Shown piece after piece: positions 1 to 10,120 of a DNA stretch of 64,000 bases. The notes under the pieces are model-generated. The model saw only the letters and a program-made list of their open reading frames with translations. It was not told the origin of the DNA and did not search any database. Source of the DNA: an uncultured Eubacteriales bacterium. GTDB taxonomy: Bacteria > Bacillota > Clostridia > Lachnospirales > Lachnospiraceae. How positions within the stretch are numbered: the first letter of the stretch is position 1; the number at the start of each line of letters is the position of its first letter. The DNA is taken from assembly GCA_949284175.1 (NCBI GenBank), contig CASDVE010000002.1, forward strand, positions 81,017 through 145,016, in the 5' to 3' direction. Made by a program: the position numbers and the translations under genes.

Positions 1-87
1 AATACAATTGAAAAACTTGCAAAAAAACTTAAGAAAAAAGATATAAAAATGAGGAACCAAGAAAAGATAGAAAGTGGAGAGCTTTAA
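1..87 (+). CDS. C-terminal end of an upstream protein, probably an NRPS/PKS subunit
   Basis: An open frame enters from the left edge and ends at TAA 85-87, giving 28 residues that are strongly basic and lysine-rich and finish in ESGEL. The next gene begins 69 bases downstream and opens with a TubC-type docking domain, which in hybrid NRPS/PKS systems binds a short C-terminal peptide of the upstream subunit. A charged tail at this position fits that role. This is inference from position and composition: nothing catalytic is visible, and the fragment could be the tail of any operon gene. Confidence 0.5.
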   Translation, partial: NTIEKLAKKLKKKDIKMRNQEKIESGEL

Positions 88-155
88 AAGCAAATTTGGA
101 GATCTTTGGCCATTGGAGATAAAAAGTAAAAATATGAAGTATAGGAGGAAGAGTA

Positions 156-3100
156 ATGGAGATCAAGGTATTATTAAAAAAATGCAGTGATTTAGGAATA
201 CAATTGTGGATTGAAGATGGAAGAGTCAAATTCAGCGCGCCATTAGGTGTAATGACAGGAGAAATGAAATCAGAATTAAAAGAGAATAAGGAAAAAATCT
301 TTGACTATCTTTCTAAGACAGAGAGTAACCATGTTAAGCATAATGAAACAGGGCGTTATGAGAAGTTTGAGCTTACAAAGATTCAGGCTTCTTATGAGTT
401 GGGGAAAACAGGAGTTTATGAATATGGTGGAACTGGTTGCCAGATTTACGTTGAACTTCGATTCAAAGAAATAGAATTGTCAAAATTCCAAATGGCATGG
501 GAAAAGGTTATTAAGCGACATGATATGCTTAGAGCAATTATTTTGCCAAGTGGTTATCAAAGAGTTTTGGAAAGAGTTGAAATTCCTAAAATTCCCCAAA
601 TTTTTACTCGGAATAATAAGGAATATGAAGAACAGATCTTGAAAATTAGAAATCTCTATTCTCAAAAAATGTATACTTCTGATAATTGGCCGTTATATGA
701 TTTGTGTATTACAACGTATGATACAGAAAACATTATCCATTTTTCTATGGACATGCTTATAGGAGATTCCGTCAGTGTGAGAATTATTTTGAAAGAGCTT
801 CTTTATTTTTATTCTGGAGAAGACAATAAGTTAGATCAATTAGAAATTACATATAAAGATATTCTTGAGTATAGGCAGAATACTTTATTTTTACCGAAGC
901 AGTTGGAAAAGAATCAAAGGGACAAAAAATTTTGGATGGAGAGAATAGATACACTTCCAGAACCGCCAGATCTATCGAATAATAAAAATATATTAGATGC
1001 GAAATTTGAACATAAGGTAGCAATCCTTGGGAAAGATACATATTCAAGTCTACTTTCTGCTGCTGCCAAGAAGAATGTAACAATATCTCTATTATTATTT
1101 GCAGCATATTCAGAGGTAATAGGAAGATGGTCTAGGAATAAAGAGTATTGTATGAATATAACTACAATGAATAGACCTAATATACATCCACAAATTTATA
1201 ACATTGTCGGAGACTTTACAGATGTAATTATTATGGATGTAAGAGAAACGGATGGTAATTCCTTTGAAAAAAGGATATTAACATTACAAGAACGTTTATG
1301 GACATTAATGGAACATAATTCGTTTAGTGGTGTGGATGTTATCAGAGAATTGAGGAATAAAAATAGAAATAGCGTCATTGTTCCATACATATTTACCAGT
1401 ACAATTGGTATTGACAATATAGGAACTGAATGTATTGATATTGCATATAGGGAAAGCCGTACTCCTCAAGTATTTATAGATTGCCAAGTAGGTTGCCGTG
1501 ATGGTGAACTGGAAATATGTTGGGATATTAGAAAAAGTATATTTAATGGAAATACAGCACAAGAATTATTTGAGGCTTTTGTAAATTTGGTATGTGAAAT
1601 GGCTGAAAATGAAGATATATATCATGAAGAGTTTCCCGTAAAATTGTCTCATTCAAGCAAGGTAATACGAGATAGAGTAAACTCCACTTTAAAAAAATAT
1701 GAACCAGAATTCCTGTATGATGGATTTATAAAACAAGTTTTAGAAGAACCGGAAAAAATTGCATTGGTAGATCAGAATGGAAAGTATACATATAAACAAA
1801 TGTACGAAATGGCATGTGGAGCTGCGGATAATTTGTATGAACATGGGTTTAAAACTGGGGATAAAGTAGCTGTTATTGCGGAGAAGAGTGTATTTCAGAT
1901 CAGTGCTGTTTTAGGAATTTTAATTGCAGGAGGCATTTATGTTCCTATTGATTTGAATCAACCAGACAACAGAATTTTTGAAATCCTTATGAATGTAGGT
2001 GCTCAAATTGCCTTTGCCACGGATAAACTGAGTAAAAAGATTAGCCAGATAGGCATATCGACAATTACTTCGATTAAAAAAGTAGATAAACAACCTCAGT
2101 TCTTGGAAGTACAACCATCTGAACCAGCATATATAATATTTACTTCTGGTAGCACAGGCATACCTAAAGGAGTAGTAATTTCTCATAGGTCAGCCATGAA
2201 TACTATAAGAGATGTGAATCAACGATTTCAGATTGATTCATCAGATACTGTATTAGGAGTAGCAAATTTAGCATTTGATCTCTCTGTATTTGATATTTTT
2301 GGAACATTTGCAGCAGGCGGAATATTGGTATTACCAGATGAACATAAAATTGATAATGCAGAATATCTTGCTAATTTAGTAGCAGACAATCAGATTACAG
2401 TATGGAACTCAACCCCGGCACAAATGGAAATATTACTTGCAGCTAGTAAAGCTATAAAGAAAAGTGGAAATATGATGCTAAAAAGAATATTTTTATCAGG
2501 AGATTGGATCAATCCTAAACTATCTGAAGAAATCATGGATGTTTATCCAAACGCACAAGTGTATAGTTTGGGAGGAGCAACAGAGGCATCAATATGGTCA
2601 ATTTTTCATAAGATTATAAAGGAAGATACAAAAGGAAAAAGTATTCCTTATGGTTGTCCACTATCGAATCAAAGATTTTATATTCTTGATAAAAAAATGC
2701 AAGATTCTCCAGATTGGGTAATTGGTAATTTGTATATAGCTGGAGATGGTCTGGCTTTAGAATATTATGGGGACAAAGAGACAACGGATAAAAAGTTTAT
2801 ATATGACGAAAGACTTGGGGAAAGGTTATATTACACAGGAGATATTGGACGATATAGAGAAGATGGAACTATAGAATTTTGGGGGCGTGAAGATACTCAG
2901 GTTAAAATCCGTGGACATCGTATAGAACTGGGTGAAATAGAAAGCGCAATGATTTCTTGCGATAAAGTGAGTCAGGCAGTTGCTGTTGTTACAGACAGAA
3001 ATGATAAAGAGAAAAAAATATATGGTTTTGTTGTGCCAGAAAAAAGGAAACTTGAAGATTATTCTTTGATAGGAGAGCGATTAAAGCAGTATTTAACACC

Positions 3101-5576
3101 AATAGCTGATGAAATTACAAAAGACATTGATGGAAAAACTTTTATAGAATATATGGGATATGCAAGTAAATTAGCATTATCAGAGATAATATTGTTTTTC
3201 CAGTCTAAGGGAATATTTACAGTTATAAATAAAAAGCATGAACTTAAGGATATTCTTTATAAAATCGAAGCAAGACCTGAATATCATAAGTTAGTAAAGC
3301 GTTGGCTTAATGAATTAGTAAGGGAAAAATATGTTTATAATTTAGGAGAGTCATCAGAGTATTATGTAAAAGAAATTATCGATGCTTCTACTGTAGAGAA
3401 ATTACGTGACAAGATTAGAGAATTAAATGAAGATGAATTTAAAAATCAGATATCTTTAGAATACTTTGAAAATTCTTCTAATAACATACAAGAGCTTTTA
3501 AATGGAACGACTAAACCACAGGAAATTCTGTTTCCTCAAGCAAGTACAAATACGGCGTTTAAAGTATATCATGATAATATTTTCTCTACATGTATGAATA
3601 AATTGGCTGTAAAAGCAGTTTTAAAAGCTGTAGATATTATTGAGAAAGAAAATTCAGAACACCCTATAAAAATTTTAGAAATAGGTGCCGGAACAGGAGG
3701 TACAAGTAATGATATATTGCCATATTTGAATGATAAAAATGTAGAATATCATTTCACAGATGTATCAAATTTCTTTCTGAATAAAGCAAGAGAAAAATAT
3801 GGGAAATTTCCTTGGATAAAATATCATATTTTTGATATTAATCAGGATTACCAAAAACAAGGAATAGAAGAATCATCTTATGATGTTATTTTGTGTGCTA
3901 ATGTTTTGCATGTTGCAATAAACGGAGATGATGCGTTTGCAACTCTAAAGGCGATTAGCAATTCTAAAGGATTTTTGGTAATCGTTGATGCAATCAAAGA
4001 ACTAAATTCTCTATTGACATCAATGGGATTTTTATATCGTGTGGATGCTACAGATGAGAGAAGAGAAAAAGAGGAGATATTTTTTGAGCTTGAGCATTGG
4101 TATAAAAATTTTAATAATTCAGGTGCAGAAATCCTTTATAAGTATCCAAGTGAGGATCATTTCTTGGCGTGTTCTTATCAAAGGATATTTGTTGGAAGAT
4201 TTAACTCAGAAATGGAAGTGATATCAAATAGTGACATAATGAAATATCTAAAAATAAAACTTCCAGACTACATGATTCCAGTAAAAAACATAATACTGGA
4301 TCATCTGCCAACTACTAACAATGGGAAGGTGGATAGGAAAAAACTATCAGATTTAATAAAGGCTGAAAAAAATTATAGTATTCAGTTAAAGGGCGAAGAA
4401 ACAAAAAATGGGTTGGAAAGACAAATTGAGAGCATATGGATGAGTGTACTTGGTATTGAAAATAGAATAGGACGTGATGCCAGTTTTTTTGAAATTGGTG
4501 GAGACTCGTTATTATTAGCACAAGTAATAGGAAAAATAAAAGAAGAAATAGATTGTGCAAAAGATATTCAATGGGATGAGTTAATGCGAATTATGCTCAA
4601 GAATAATACTATTTCTTTGTTGTGCAAAGCTTTACAAGGTGAAAAGATAGATGACAATATTGGAAAATTATTACGAGAATTTAGCGAAGGTGATAAGAAT
4701 GAAATATTAGTTCTATTCTCAGATGGAACAGGGACTCTTTCCATTTACACACCATTAATCAAAACTCTCAAAAAGAATAGTTATAAAAAACAAATTGTAG
4801 GATTTAATTGCGGGTACCACAAAGAATATTTATCAATACAAAGGGAGCATTTAATAAAAGAGATTGGAAAACAGTGTGGTCAATATCTGTTATCAATGAA
4901 TAAAAGAAATTATACGCTTCTTGGACATTGCTTTGGTGGAGCACTTGCTTTAGAGGCTGCAAGATACCTAAAGAATCAGGGAGTAAATGCTAAATTAATT
5001 CTAATTGATAGTAAGCACAGAAAGCAACAAATAGATAATGAATTAATATTAGAAGATGGTTTTGCAAGAATATTAGGAGCTGATAACAAAAGCACCGGTT
5101 ATGATATGGACGATCAGGAAATGGTTAAGAATATTATTGATGATTATCAGATAGAACATAATAAATTTATTGGAGAAGAGGAGTTCGCGAAAGAAATACA
5201 AAAACGTACTGGTAGTAATAGTTATGTGAAATTACTTGAAAAGACACAAGAAGAACGTATTAACAGGATATTTGAATCTGTCTCAAAAAACAGTGATAAT
5301 CATTTTTTATATGAATATATTCAATTTATGTCAATTTATCAGGTTTACAAAAAAAGCATGGAAAGCTTCATCGCATATAATCCGGAACCATTTGATGGAG
5401 ATGCTATTGCCTTTAATTGCTTAGAAAAAAATGATTTTATTACGGCAATTCCAGGACAAGTGTCTTACATAGTTGATACCGCAGTTAAAGGAAAGAAGGA
5501 AGTTCATATTATAAGGGGAAGTCATATTGGTTGTATGAAAGAAGAGAATATCGCGGACATAGTTAATATTCTATGA
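156..5576 (+). CDS. NRPS: docking-Cy-A(Cys)-MT-PCP-TE, thiazoline-forming and terminating
   Basis: A 1806-residue synthetase with AGGAGG 8 bases before the ATG. Domains in order: TubC-like docking (about 1-52); heterocyclization domain (about 70-490) with the DxxxxDxxS motif as DMLIGDSVS near residue 198; adenylation (about 515-985), with core motif SGSTGIPKG and A8 KIRGHRIELGE. Read against GrsA positions, the specificity residues are D, L, F, N, F, S, L, I, W, K, one residue from the known cysteine code DLFNLSLIWK. A SAM-type methyltransferase-like domain (motif LEIGAGTGGTS near 1174) sits between A8 and A10, as in PchE, PchF and HMWP2, where it methylates or epimerises. A carrier site GGDSLLLA (about 1448) and a type I thioesterase follow; its nucleophile elbow reads GHCFGG (about 1590), with Cys where Ser is usual. 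Inferred role: condense and cyclise cysteine to a thiazoline, then release a siderophore- or metallophore-like product. The substrate of the preceding module is unknown. Confidence 0.9.
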   Translation: MEIKVLLKKCSDLGIQLWIEDGRVKFSAPLGVMTGEMKSELKENKEKIFDYLSKTESNHVKHNETGRYEKFELTKIQASYELGKTGVYEYGGTGCQIYVELRFKEIELSKFQMAWEKVIKRHDMLRAIILPSGYQRVLERVEIPKIPQIFTRNNKEYEEQILKIRNLYSQKMYTSDNWPLYDLCITTYDTENIIHFSMDMLIGDSVSVRIILKELLYFYSGEDNKLDQLEITYKDILEYRQNTLFLPKQLEKNQRDKKFWMERIDTLPEPPDLSNNKNILDAKFEHKVAILGKDTYSSLLSAAAKKNVTISLLLFAAYSEVIGRWSRNKEYCMNITTMNRPNIHPQIYNIVGDFTDVIIMDVRETDGNSFEKRILTLQERLWTLMEHNSFSGVDVIRELRNKNRNSVIVPYIFTSTIGIDNIGTECIDIAYRESRTPQVFIDCQVGCRDGELEICWDIRKSIFNGNTAQELFEAFVNLVCEMAENEDIYHEEFPVKLSHSSKVIRDRVNSTLKKYEPEFLYDGFIKQVLEEPEKIALVDQNGKYTYKQMYEMACGAADNLYEHGFKTGDKVAVIAEKSVFQISAVLGILIAGGIYVPIDLNQPDNRIFEILMNVGAQIAFATDKLSKKISQIGISTITSIKKVDKQPQFLEVQPSEPAYIIFTSGSTGIPKGVVISHRSAMNTIRDVNQRFQIDSSDTVLGVANLAFDLSVFDIFGTFAAGGILVLPDEHKIDNAEYLANLVADNQITVWNSTPAQMEILLAASKAIKKSGNMMLKRIFLSGDWINPKLSEEIMDVYPNAQVYSLGGATEASIWSIFHKIIKEDTKGKSIPYGCPLSNQRFYILDKKMQDSPDWVIGNLYIAGDGLALEYYGDKETTDKKFIYDERLGERLYYTGDIGRYREDGTIEFWGREDTQVKIRGHRIELGEIESAMISCDKVSQAVAVVTDRNDKEKKIYGFVVPEKRKLEDYSLIGERLKQYLTPIADEITKDIDGKTFIEYMGYASKLALSEIILFFQSKGIFTVINKKHELKDILYKIEARPEYHKLVKRWLNELVREKYVYNLGESSEYYVKEIIDASTVEKLRDKIRELNEDEFKNQISLEYFENSSNNIQELLNGTTKPQEILFPQASTNTAFKVYHDNIFSTCMNKLAVKAVLKAVDIIEKENSEHPIKILEIGAGTGGTSNDILPYLNDKNVEYHFTDVSNFFLNKAREKYGKFPWIKYHIFDINQDYQKQGIEESSYDVILCANVLHVAINGDDAFATLKAISNSKGFLVIVDAIKELNSLLTSMGFLYRVDATDERREKEEIFFELEHWYKNFNNSGAEILYKYPSEDHFLACSYQRIFVGRFNSEMEVISNSDIMKYLKIKLPDYMIPVKNIILDHLPTTNNGKVDRKKLSDLIKAEKNYSIQLKGEETKNGLERQIESIWMSVLGIENRIGRDASFFEIGGDSLLLAQVIGKIKEEIDCAKDIQWDELMRIMLKNNTISLLCKALQGEKIDDNIGKLLREFSEGDKNEILVLFSDGTGTLSIYTPLIKTLKKNSYKKQIVGFNCGYHKEYLSIQREHLIKEIGKQCGQYLLSMNKRNYTLLGHCFGGALALEAARYLKNQGVNAKLILIDSKHRKQQIDNELILEDGFARILGADNKSTGYDMDDQEMVKNIIDDYQIEHNKFIGEEEFAKEIQKRTGSNSYVKLLEKTQEERINRIFESVSKNSDNHFLYEYIQFMSIYQVYKKSMESFIAYNPEPFDGDAIAFNCLEKNDFITAIPGQVSYIVDTAVKGKKEVHIIRGSHIGCMKEENIADIVNIL

Positions 5577-5647
5577 CTGCATTATCAACATTGCTTTTTA
5601 AATATTGTGGAGTGCTTTTTTATATTTATTTTAGAGGTGGTGAAGGA

Positions 5648-6772
5648 ATGAAGAATGAGATAGTGGCAGTAATTGGATGTGGTGGATTAATAGGAAGTAT
5701 GGTTGTTGAAAAACTATTAGAAAAAGGAATTGAAGTGCGAGGAGGTCAAAGACGTAGACCTAACAAAAGAATAATAGATGAGAAATTTCAATGGGTACAG
5801 TTAGATATTTACAAAGAAGAACAGCTGAGAAATTTTTGCAAAGGTTGTAGGGTGATTCTTAATTGTGCCGGACCATCATATGAGATTAAGGAGAAAGTAG
5901 CTATAGCTGCTATAAAAGAAAATGTGATATATGTGGATTTATCTGATTCAGTTATGTGTAATGAGGATGTAGTAAGTAGGTTAAGAAATAAGGGCATTAT
6001 TATAGTAGGAACAGGGTATGTTCCGGGAATTTCAGGTGCTATTTTGAATTTGATTTCTGAAGAATTTGATTCTGTTGAAAAAGTGCAAGGCTTTCAATCT
6101 GGAAGACAATATAGTACAGAAATAGCATTTGCAGATGTGATACTCAGTTCAATAGCGAACGCTGGATATCCAGATACATATATGAAAAATGGTAAGATGT
6201 ACCGTGAAAATGTAGATCCAAATATAAGGAGAATTATTCCAGGTTTTCCAGAAACGGTGTATTTAAAATCATATCTTTCACATGAAATAATAGATGTTGC
6301 GATGAATCTAAATATTCAAGAGATTCATTGGTATAATTCCTTGCCAGATAAAAAACTCATGGATACGATTATTAAATTTTATAGACAGATATCAAACCTA
6401 TCGACATTTGAGATATTGCAAACATATAGGCAGGAGTTTGGGTCGAACTTTGAAAATGGTTCCTCGAAAGATAATTGGTCTGTGTTACTGTTAGAGGTAT
6501 ATGGATATATCAAGGAAAAAAAGGTAAGGCGCAGATATATATTAAATGTTAATGATAGTAATTATCTTTGCGGAGAAATGGCTACATACACAGTATGTAA
6601 AGTGATGGAGAAAGGTCTTCAAAAAGGAGTCTATTGGGCAAATAGTATTTTTAATAATAATGAAGTTTCAAATTTAATAAGCAATTTACTAGGGATTTCG
6701 TTTAGTAGTATTCAGATACCGGCTAGCAGTTGCGATATTTTGGAAATGAATTATGAAACGGACTATGTGTAG
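5648..6772 (+). CDS. Saccharopine-dehydrogenase-like NAD(P) oxidoreductase of the NRPS cluster
   Basis: About 374 residues. The N-terminus is a Rossmann fold with GCGGLIGS (GxGGxxG type), followed by an Arg-rich stretch GGQRRRP after the second strand, which suggests NADPH. The CAGP, VDLSD and GYVPGIS segments match saccharopine-dehydrogenase NADP-binding proteins. A start at 5573 overlapping the NRPS stop is possible, but GAGGTGG at 5634-5640 and the start of the Rossmann strand favour ATG 5648. Pyochelin and yersiniabactin pathways use a thiazolinyl imine reductase (PchG/Irp3) to reduce a thiazoline to thiazolidine. That enzyme is Gfo/Idh type, whereas this is a different fold family. An analogous reductive step on the carrier-bound or released product is inferred from position only. 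Confidence 0.7.
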   Translation: MKNEIVAVIGCGGLIGSMVVEKLLEKGIEVRGGQRRRPNKRIIDEKFQWVQLDIYKEEQLRNFCKGCRVILNCAGPSYEIKEKVAIAAIKENVIYVDLSDSVMCNEDVVSRLRNKGIIIVGTGYVPGISGAILNLISEEFDSVEKVQGFQSGRQYSTEIAFADVILSSIANAGYPDTYMKNGKMYRENVDPNIRRIIPGFPETVYLKSYLSHEIIDVAMNLNIQEIHWYNSLPDKKLMDTIIKFYRQISNLSTFEILQTYRQEFGSNFENGSSKDNWSVLLLEVYGYIKEKKVRRRYILNVNDSNYLCGEMATYTVCKVMEKGLQKGVYWANSIFNNNEVSNLISNLLGISFSSIQIPASSCDILEMNYETDYV

Positions 6773-6809
6773 AAAATTTGAAAATGATTATTGTAATAGG
6801 AGGTAGAAA

Positions 6810-7511
6810 ATGAATTGTATAGAGATCAAAAATCTTAAAAAAATATATGGTAAAGCAGAAAATATCACAACTGTGCTTAACGGAATCGGTGTGAGCATAA
6901 AAGAAGGTGAACTATGTGGTATTTTCGGACCTAGTGGATCGGGAAAATCAACACTTCTGAATATAGTAGGAGGTTTGGAAAGATGTGATGCAGGTAAACT
7001 GATTGTTAATGGTAAAGATATTTGTAAATATTCAGATAAGGAGCTTACCGAATATAGGCGTTCACAGATTGGTTTTGTATTTCAATTTTATAATTTGATT
7101 CCGGATCTGAACGTAAAAGAAAATATTCAGGTTTGCGAATATCTTTCCGATGATTCGCTTAATATTGAAAATTTGATGGAGACGATGGGATTAACAAAGC
7201 ATCAGAATAAATATCCTTCTCAAATATCTGGAGGGCAGCAACAACGTTGTGCAATTGCAAGAGCAGTAATAAAAAATCCTAGTATTCTTTTATGTGATGA
7301 GCCAACAGGAGCTCTCGACTATAAATCTTCTAAAATGGTTTTAAAGTTGCTTGAAACAATTAACCAAAAATATAATACAACGATACTCATTGTTACACAT
7401 AATGAAGCAATAAGAGATATGGTTCATCATGTGATTAAGGTTCGAGATGGCATAATTTCTCAAGATTATTACAATGAGGATCGTGTTGATGCAGAAGAGA
7501 TTTGCTGGTAA
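6810..7511 (+). CDS. ABC transporter ATPase, MacB/LolD type
   Basis: A 233-residue ATPase with Walker A GPSGSGKST (near 40), Q-loop FVFQFYNL, signature SGGQQQR, Walker B ILLCDEPTGALD and switch histidine TH. AGGAGG precedes the ATG. The architecture is that of ATPases that work with FtsX-type permeases to export peptides, lipids or small molecules, and such a permease follows 32 bases later. The pair lies in line with the NRPS and reductase, with a terminator only after the permease, so it most likely exports the product or protects the producer. Confidence 0.9.
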   Translation: MNCIEIKNLKKIYGKAENITTVLNGIGVSIKEGELCGIFGPSGSGKSTLLNIVGGLERCDAGKLIVNGKDICKYSDKELTEYRRSQIGFVFQFYNLIPDLNVKENIQVCEYLSDDSLNIENLMETMGLTKHQNKYPSQISGGQQQRCAIARAVIKNPSILLCDEPTGALDYKSSKMVLKLLETINQKYNTTILIVTHNEAIRDMVHHVIKVRDGIISQDYYNEDRVDAEEICW

Positions 7512-7543
7512 TAAATTATTAGGAAAGGAGATAGTTTATCAAC

Positions 7544-10063
7544 ATGATACAAACAAAGAGAGTTTGGAGAAAGTTTAAGAGAAATTTCTTGAAATATGTT
7601 GCAGTAATGTTAATTGTCATATTGAGTATGGCGATTGTAGTAGGATATGGAAATACGTCTTTTTCGACGAAAGAAACAATGAAGCAATACTGGAATCAAA
7701 CAAATGTAGAAGATGGTGAATTTACTACATATGTGCCCTTGAGAGAAGAAAATATTCGAGATATTGAAAGTATGGGAGTCTCCCTAGAAAAGACTTTTTA
7801 TTTTGATATAACAACTGATCATGGTTCAACATTAAGAGTGTTTAAACTTAGAAATTCCATAAATCTTGTGGATATTCAGGACGGTGATGTAGGTGAATTA
7901 AAGGATAATGAGGTGATTTTGGAGAAACTCTTTATGAGTGATAATCAGATCTCTATAGGTGATTCAATCAATATTGGAGGAAAAGAATATAAAATAAAGG
8001 CCAACGCCACTGTCCCAGACTACTGCCATAGAGTCGCTGAAATATCTGATGTAGGTACAGATGAACAATTTGGGATCGTTTTTGTAAATGATGATGTTTT
8101 TAAAAGACTGCAGGAAAATTATAAGGATTCTACCGTTTACAATTACACGTATGTAATAAATGATGAGAGTGATTTGGAAGAGACAGAAAATAAACTGTTT
8201 GACTATTTATACGAAACAGAAGTGAATGTTGAAGATATTACGGATACATATATTTTGGAAAAAATACAAAATATAGATTTAATTAGAAATAATATACAAG
8301 CTGGATTTACCAATTTGCAAGAAGGTATGCAGTCGATTATTTTAAATACAAATACAATTAGTACGTATTTGGAGAAGAATGTTTCACTTATATCTAATTT
8401 AGAAAAAGCGCAGGAGAATATATTAGTAGGATTAGAGGAACTTTCTGAAAATACTGAGGAAACTTTAGATAACTATTTAACATGGAGTTATCCCAATCTT
8501 TACAAATTTAATAAGGCAGATGAAAATACGAGAATTGTCGATTTTGTGAATTACCATAAGATGTTTTTCTCAACAGCAATCGTGGCGGGAATTTTGCTTG
8601 CTATTCTAATTGCTTATATTATATCTGTATTTGCTATTAATAATGTGGAGAGTGATAGCAAAATTATTGGGACACTGTATGCAATGGGGTATAGAAAAAA
8701 AGAAATTTTGGGGCAGTACATAATTTTGCCTGTAATAATTGTAGCAGTAGGGGCAGTAATAGGAACCTTTTTAGGGTTTGGAATAACAAGCTTGTGTATA
8801 ACGGCAAATTATTCTCATCCTACTATAATTATAACATATCCGGTAGGTCTTATTATATATGGGATAATAATGCCAATTGTAATTGCATTTGTAATTAACT
8901 ATCTTGTTCTAAATAAAAAATTAGACAAAAGTGCATTAGAAATAATAAGGAATGAACACAAAGATAATGTAAAAGAAAATAAAAAAGAGATTCACGTTTA
9001 TGGAAAGAAATTTATACGATTATTCCAGATAAAGCGTTTTTTACACGAAATTCGTAATAATTTAATAATGTTTTTTGGAATATCGCTTTCTATTATAATA
9101 TTAATGCTTGGAGTAGGATTGTATGGAAGTCTTGTTCATTATGCCGAGTCTATTGGTGAAGATACACGTTTCGACTATATGTATACTTTAAAAAATCCAC
9201 TGAGAGAACAACCAGCTAATACTGAAACTGCATATACTAAACAGTTTTCTATGTTTTGTTCAATGGCTGGGACTGATATGCCCGTAGTTTTACAAGGAGT
9301 AGAAAGCGACAGCAACTATTTTAAATTTGCACATAGATTAGATGATGATGAAAATGTTGTATATATATCTGATTCTGCGATTGTAAAGTTCGGTTATAAT
9401 GTGGGGGATAAAATTGTTTTTACAGATAGTTTAACAAAGAAAGAATATGCTTTTACAATAGGTGGGACTGTAAGCTATAAAAATGGTATTTACTTTTTTA
9501 TGAATATTGATGCAATGCGAAAATATTTTGATGCAGAGGAAGGGTATTATAATACACTTTTGTCCACAAAAGAATTAAATGACATAGATAAAAATATGCT
9601 AATATCAGTTACAACAAAACAATCAATCGTTGATACAGCAAAAAGTTGGGTGGATGATACAACCGGAACAATTGGTATGTTTGTTGGAATGTCCATTGTT
9701 ATCTTTATATTAGTAATTTATTTATTGGTAAAAAATATGATAGATAGAGCAAAATATAATGTTTCTTTGATGAAAGTATTAGGATATCGAAATAAAGAAA
9801 CAAATAAAATATATCTGGGTGCAACTTTTTACGTAGTCCTTGCTTCATTAGTAATTACATTGCCAATTGGAGCTAGAATTATGGATTCATTAATACCAAT
9901 ACTTAACGCATCAATGAAATCGGGGATGGAGTGTTATATTGATCCCGTATATTATATTATGATGATAATTTTAATAGTGATATCATATGTAATACCATAT
10001 TTGTTATTGAAAATTAAGTTAGCTAAAATTTCTGTTTCTGAAATACTAAAAGAAAGAGAGTAA
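7544..10063 (+). CDS. FtsX-family ABC permease, two-repeat type
   Basis: An 839-residue membrane protein. An N-terminal transmembrane segment (about residues 15-35) is followed by a long extracellular domain with a coiled-coil-like stretch (about 230-310). Three membrane segments follow (about 340-455), then another membrane segment (about 505-530), a second extracellular domain (about 535-705) and a last group of membrane segments to the C-terminus. This is a duplicated FtsX arrangement. GGAAAGGAG lies about 13 bases before the ATG. It forms a mechanotransmission-type transporter with the ATPase just upstream. Its substrate is unknown; its place at the end of the NRPS operon suggests export of, or immunity to, the peptide product. 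Confidence 0.85.
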   Translation: MIQTKRVWRKFKRNFLKYVAVMLIVILSMAIVVGYGNTSFSTKETMKQYWNQTNVEDGEFTTYVPLREENIRDIESMGVSLEKTFYFDITTDHGSTLRVFKLRNSINLVDIQDGDVGELKDNEVILEKLFMSDNQISIGDSINIGGKEYKIKANATVPDYCHRVAEISDVGTDEQFGIVFVNDDVFKRLQENYKDSTVYNYTYVINDESDLEETENKLFDYLYETEVNVEDITDTYILEKIQNIDLIRNNIQAGFTNLQEGMQSIILNTNTISTYLEKNVSLISNLEKAQENILVGLEELSENTEETLDNYLTWSYPNLYKFNKADENTRIVDFVNYHKMFFSTAIVAGILLAILIAYIISVFAINNVESDSKIIGTLYAMGYRKKEILGQYIILPVIIVAVGAVIGTFLGFGITSLCITANYSHPTIIITYPVGLIIYGIIMPIVIAFVINYLVLNKKLDKSALEIIRNEHKDNVKENKKEIHVYGKKFIRLFQIKRFLHEIRNNLIMFFGISLSIIILMLGVGLYGSLVHYAESIGEDTRFDYMYTLKNPLREQPANTETAYTKQFSMFCSMAGTDMPVVLQGVESDSNYFKFAHRLDDDENVVYISDSAIVKFGYNVGDKIVFTDSLTKKEYAFTIGGTVSYKNGIYFFMNIDAMRKYFDAEEGYYNTLLSTKELNDIDKNMLISVTTKQSIVDTAKSWVDDTTGTIGMFVGMSIVIFILVIYLLVKNMIDRAKYNVSLMKVLGYRNKETNKIYLGATFYVVLASLVITLPIGARIMDSLIPILNASMKSGMECYIDPVYYIMMIILIVISYVIPYLLLKIKLAKISVSEILKERE

Positions 10064-10120
10064 ATGTAGCATTAAGCGTTTATAATTATATCACCAATGT
10101 TATTTCATAGATTAGTAATA

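Noticed and set aside
5573..5647. Start of the oxidoreductase at the ATGA overlap with the NRPS stop
   Set aside because: It would add 25 hydrophobic residues before the Rossmann strand; a better ribosome site lies before ATG 5648. Coupled initiation at 5573 cannot be fully excluded.
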